In this document: piece after piece, positions 15,260 to 17,867 of the stretch
How the letters are laid out: each line of letters opens with the position of its first letter
Numbering within the stretch: the stretch's first letter is position 1
Assembly (NCBI GenBank): GCA_044349205.1
Contig: JBIKRJ010000028.1
Location: 1 to 17,867, forward strand
DNA from: UBA9547 sp044349205
GTDB lineage: Bacteria; Bacteroidota; Bacteroidia; Cytophagales; UBA9547
Direction: 5' to 3'
DNA length: 17,867 nt
The notes under the pieces: model-generated
Database searches by the model: none
Seen by the model: the letters and a program-made list of their open reading frames with translations, nothing else
What the model was told of the DNA's origin: nothing
Position numbers and translations under genes: made by a program

Positions 15260-17077
15260 ATGAAATCCATCATACGCCTTTTGCCTGATGCCATTGCAAA
15301 CCAAATTGCGGCTGGCGAAGTAGTGCAACGCCCTGCTTCGGTGGTAAAGGAATTGCTTGAAAATGCGGTTGATGCAGAAAGTAAAAGTATAAGACTGATA
15401 ACCAAAGATGCTGGGCGCACTCTAATTCAAGTCATAGACGATGGCAAAGGCATGTCGGAAACCGATGCCCGTATGTGTTTCGAACGCCATGCCACTTCCA
15501 AGCTTTACACCACCGAAGACTTGTTTCACATACGCACCATGGGTTTTCGTGGCGAGGCCATGGCTTCCATTGCAGCGGTGGCCCAAGTAGAACTTCGTAC
15601 CAAAAGGGAAACTGACGAATTGGGCACTTCGGTACACATTGAAGGTTCGGAAATACTGGCTCAAGAGGTGGTACAAGCACCCAAAGGCACTCAAACCTTG
15701 GTCAAAAACCTGTTTTTCAACGTACCTGCCCGCCGCAACTTTCTGAAATCGGACATGGTAGAAAACAAACACATCATGGACGAATTCATGCGTGTGGCCT
15801 TGTCGCACCCCGAAATTGCGTTCTATTTCACCCAAAACAATACAGAAATTTTTCACTTGCCTGTCGCCAAACTCAGCCAGCGTATTGTAAATGTTTTTGG
15901 CAATCAATACAAAGAAAACCTTATTCCTTGCCAAGAGGAAACTCCGCACTTGAAAATTTGGGGCTACGTGGGCAAACCCGAATTTGCCAAAAAAACCCGC
16001 GGCGAGCAGTTCTTTTTCGTGAACAGACGTTTTATCAAAAACAGCTACCTGCATTTTGCCGTGGCCGATGCCTTCAGAAACTTGATTGCCCCCGACTATC
16101 ACCCCTTTTATGTTTTGTTTTTGGAAATTGAACCTGCCCGAATAGACATAAACGTGCATCCTACCAAAACCGAGATAAAATTTGAAGACGAACGCACCAT
16201 ACACGGCACACTAAGTGCAGCGGTGCGCAAGGCATTGGGCGCCAACAACATCACGCCAAGCCTCGACTACGAACCCAGGACATTTTTTTCAGACTTCAGC
16301 CAAGACAAAAACACACGTTTCGAACTGATAGACAAAGGTTTCACTCCATCGCTTCAAAAAGTACCCAAACAAAAAATAGACGACAGTTGGAAACAACTGT
16401 ATGAATCGCTTTCCTTGCCTACGCAAGAACATGGCCAACACCAAAACGAGACCCTAGTGTTTGAAAGCAAGGGCAACCAAGTCCAAGACCAAGCTTTAGC
16501 TCATGAAACCGAAAAAAGAAGTTTTTTGGTGCAATTGCAAGGCTTTCTCATCATTACGCCCATCAAATCGGGGCTGATGCTGATACACCAAGAAAGGGCA
16601 CACGAACGTATACTGTACGACCAGTTTTTGCTGCACCTAAGCCAAAAACACGGCAGTTCGCAACAATTGCTTTTCCCTATTAAACTGGAACTTGCCCCTT
16701 CTGACTATTTGTTGCTGAACGAGATAGAAAAAGAACTCACTGCCCTTGGCTTTTCGCTGTCGTCCTTGAGCGGCAACACCATAGTGCTGAACGGCATTCC
16801 TGCCGACCTGAACGTGGGCGACGAAAAACTAATTTTGGAAGAACTTTTACAGCAATTCAAGCAAAACAAAAAGGAACTGAACCTGCCCATACAAGAAAAC
16901 TTAGCAAGAAGCATGGCCAAACGCTGCTGTCTGAAAAAAAACACCGCTCTTTCCAACGAGGAGATGAAAAGCATCATCGACCAACTATTCGCGTGCGAAA
17001 ACCCCAACTACAGCCCCGATGGAGAAAAAATCATCTCCATTTGGAACCGCGAAAATCTGAACGAATTGTTTGACTAA
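15260..17077 (+). CDS. mutL: DNA mismatch repair protein MutL
   Basis: This 605-residue MutL links MutS-bound mismatches to downstream repair. The N-terminal GHKL ATPase is intact: NQIAAGEVVQRPASVVKELL (14-33) with catalytic E31, metal-binding N35 in LENAVDA, DDGKGM (60-65), RHATSKL (76-82), GFRGEAMASI (95-104), GTQTLVKNLFFNVPARRNFL (143-162) and the DINVHPTK segment (296-303). A variable linker (about 335-415) leads to the C-terminal dimerisation domain (about 420-605). In that domain the usual endonuclease motif DQHAxxE reads HQERAHER (443-450), and the CPHGRP region reads SPDGEK (585-590). The nicking activity typical of MutL from MutH-lacking bacteria is therefore doubtful. ATG at 15260 gives the expected family N-terminus. 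It diverges from rnpB and is followed after 85 bases by a tatD-family gene on the same strand. Confidence 0.96.
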   Translation: MKSIIRLLPDAIANQIAAGEVVQRPASVVKELLENAVDAESKSIRLITKDAGRTLIQVIDDGKGMSETDARMCFERHATSKLYTTEDLFHIRTMGFRGEAMASIAAVAQVELRTKRETDELGTSVHIEGSEILAQEVVQAPKGTQTLVKNLFFNVPARRNFLKSDMVENKHIMDEFMRVALSHPEIAFYFTQNNTEIFHLPVAKLSQRIVNVFGNQYKENLIPCQEETPHLKIWGYVGKPEFAKKTRGEQFFFVNRRFIKNSYLHFAVADAFRNLIAPDYHPFYVLFLEIEPARIDINVHPTKTEIKFEDERTIHGTLSAAVRKALGANNITPSLDYEPRTFFSDFSQDKNTRFELIDKGFTPSLQKVPKQKIDDSWKQLYESLSLPTQEHGQHQNETLVFESKGNQVQDQALAHETEKRSFLVQLQGFLIITPIKSGLMLIHQERAHERILYDQFLLHLSQKHGSSQQLLFPIKLELAPSDYLLLNEIEKELTALGFSLSSLSGNTIVLNGIPADLNVGDEKLILEELLQQFKQNKKELNLPIQENLARSMAKRCCLKKNTALSNEEMKSIIDQLFACENPNYSPDGEKIISIWNRENLNELFD

Positions 17078-17123
17078 TTGCCTTTTATTGGACGTGAAAG
17101 CATTTTTCAGCCCCCAACTAAAA

Positions 17124-17165
17124 AACTCTAAACTCTGAACTCTGAACTCTAAACTCTGAACTTTG
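17124..17165 (+). repeat. Six-copy AACTCTR heptamer tandem repeat upstream of tatD
   Basis: Six adjacent 7-base units run AACTCTA, AACTCTG, AACTCTG, AACTCTA, AACTCTG and AACTTTG, differing at only the seventh base except for one change in the last. They fill most of the 85-base mutL-tatD gap, and the final unit supplies the TTG used as the tatD start. No CRISPR-like spacers are present. Confidence 0.9.
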
Positions 17166-17867
17166 AATTTAATCGACACCCACGTACACCTGTACGAAAA
17201 ACCTTTTGAAAACGACTTGACCAATGTTATAGAAGAAGCAAAGAACAAAGGAGTGTCTAAAATGCTTATGCCCAATGTAGACGCTGCATCTGTCGAACCC
17301 ATGAACCGCATTGCACTTGAAAACCCTGGCTTTTGCTATCCTATGATTGGACTTCACCCTTGCTATGTGGCACAAGATTTCGAAACCCAGTTGAAGGTAG
17401 TTGAAAAGGAACTTTCCAAAAACCAATATGTGGCGGTAGGCGAAATAGGCCTGGATTTGTATTGGGACAAAACTTTTTTCGAACAACAGAAAATTGCATT
17501 TACCACTCAAACCCAATGGGCCATGCAACGCCATCTGCCCATAGCCATACATAGCCGCGAAGCGACCGACGAAGCTATAGCTTTGCTTAAACCGCTCGTG
17601 TCGCAACAGCTTACGGGTGTTTTTCATTGCTTCACGGGCACTGTAGCAGAAGCCCAAGAAATAGTAGCTATGGGTTTTTACTTGGGCATAGGCGGGGTGG
17701 TTACTTACAAAAACGGAGGGCTCGACCAAGTATTGCCACACATACCCCTCGAAAAAATTGTGTTGGAAACCGATGCCCCCTATTTGGCACCCGTGCCCTA
17801 TCGAGGTAAGAGAAACGAAAGTAGCTACCTACCCTACATAGCCAGTAAAGTGGCCGAAATATATGGC
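17163..17867 (+). CDS. TatD-family metal-dependent hydrolase/deoxyribonuclease, 3' end cut by the window edge
   Basis: This is a TIM-barrel hydrolase of the TatD family, 235 residues of an expected 255 or so. Metal ligands are all present: H7 and H9 in DTHVH, E94 in VGEIGLD, H130 in AIHSREA, H155 in FHCFTG and D204 in LETDAPYL. Family members act as 3'-5' DNases or, for some, on other phosphoester substrates; which applies is unknown. My translation starts at TTG 17163-17165. A TGA stop in the same frame at 17157-17159 rules out any start further upstream, and the family sequence begins at the next codons (NLIDTHVHL). The start codon is part of the last unit of the heptamer repeat. The gene is probably cotranscribed with mutL, 85 bases upstream, since no terminator is visible between them. 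Confidence 0.9.
   Translation, partial: MNLIDTHVHLYEKPFENDLTNVIEEAKNKGVSKMLMPNVDAASVEPMNRIALENPGFCYPMIGLHPCYVAQDFETQLKVVEKELSKNQYVAVGEIGLDLYWDKTFFEQQKIAFTTQTQWAMQRHLPIAIHSREATDEAIALLKPLVSQQLTGVFHCFTGTVAEAQEIVAMGFYLGIGGVVTYKNGGLDQVLPHIPLEKIVLETDAPYLAPVPYRGKRNESSYLPYIASKVAEIYG

Noticed and set aside
15422..16204. 260-codon open frame antisense to mutL
   Set aside because: It lies wholly inside a confidently assigned gene, its translation shows no recognisable domain, and it mirrors mutL codon structure.
17124..17165. Heptamer array considered as a CRISPR or attachment site
   Set aside because: Units are directly adjacent 7-mers with no spacers, and there is no integrase or cas gene nearby.
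17169..17741. 190-codon open frame antisense to tatD
   Set aside because: It is fully covered by the tatD-family coding sequence, whose metal ligands are all in frame; no recognisable features on the other strand.

Overview
The window looks like a chromosomal segment of a member of the Bacteroidota. The evidence is a type IX secretion (T9SS) PorP/SprF-family protein, a giant PKD-repeat surface protein ending in a T9SS type B sorting domain, a TAnnTTTG-type -7 promoter element in front of the RNase P RNA gene, AT-rich intergenic DNA and no strong Shine-Dalgarno sequences. No phage, IS element, CRISPR array or tRNA was seen. Genus cannot be given from this sequence alone.

Layout. Positions 1-15140 are read almost wholly from the minus strand and 15260-17867 from the plus strand, so the two halves diverge from the rnpB/mutL intergenic region. 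In minus-strand transcription order: the RNase P RNA gene (about 15140-14774) with its own -7 promoter element and a hairpin terminator; a 2342-residue secreted PKD-repeat protein (14471-7443); a PorP/SprF-like outer-membrane T9SS partner (7364-6336); anmK, anhydro-N-acetylmuramic acid kinase (6262-5171); a four-domain secreted GH20 beta-N-acetylhexosaminidase (5079-2527); recD (2338-614); and the 5' part of recC (623 to the window edge), overlapping recD by 10 bases. On the plus strand are mutL (15260-17077) and a nearly complete tatD-family hydrolase (17163 to the edge), separated by 85 bases holding a heptamer tandem repeat.

How the genes fit together. The giant protein and the PorP-like protein form a likely T9SS client/partner pair of the SprB-SprF kind: type B sorting-domain proteins are commonly encoded next to a PorP/SprF-like protein needed for their export or surface attachment. 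anmK and the hexosaminidase both act on amino sugars of peptidoglycan or chitin-like polymers and could cooperate in salvage. recD and recC belong to the RecBCD double-strand-break repair enzyme (recB not seen). mutL is mismatch repair and tatD a TIM-barrel metal-dependent hydrolase. Most of the window is housekeeping; the unusual part is the 7-kb surface-protein gene. It is built as three blocks: PKD domains, eight cysteine-paired PKD-like modules, and PKD domains again, then the sorting domain.

No clearly new biological system was found. The best leads are the giant protein/PorP pair and its modular architecture, MutL with degenerate endonuclease metal-site motifs, and a heptamer repeat running into the non-ATG start of tatD.
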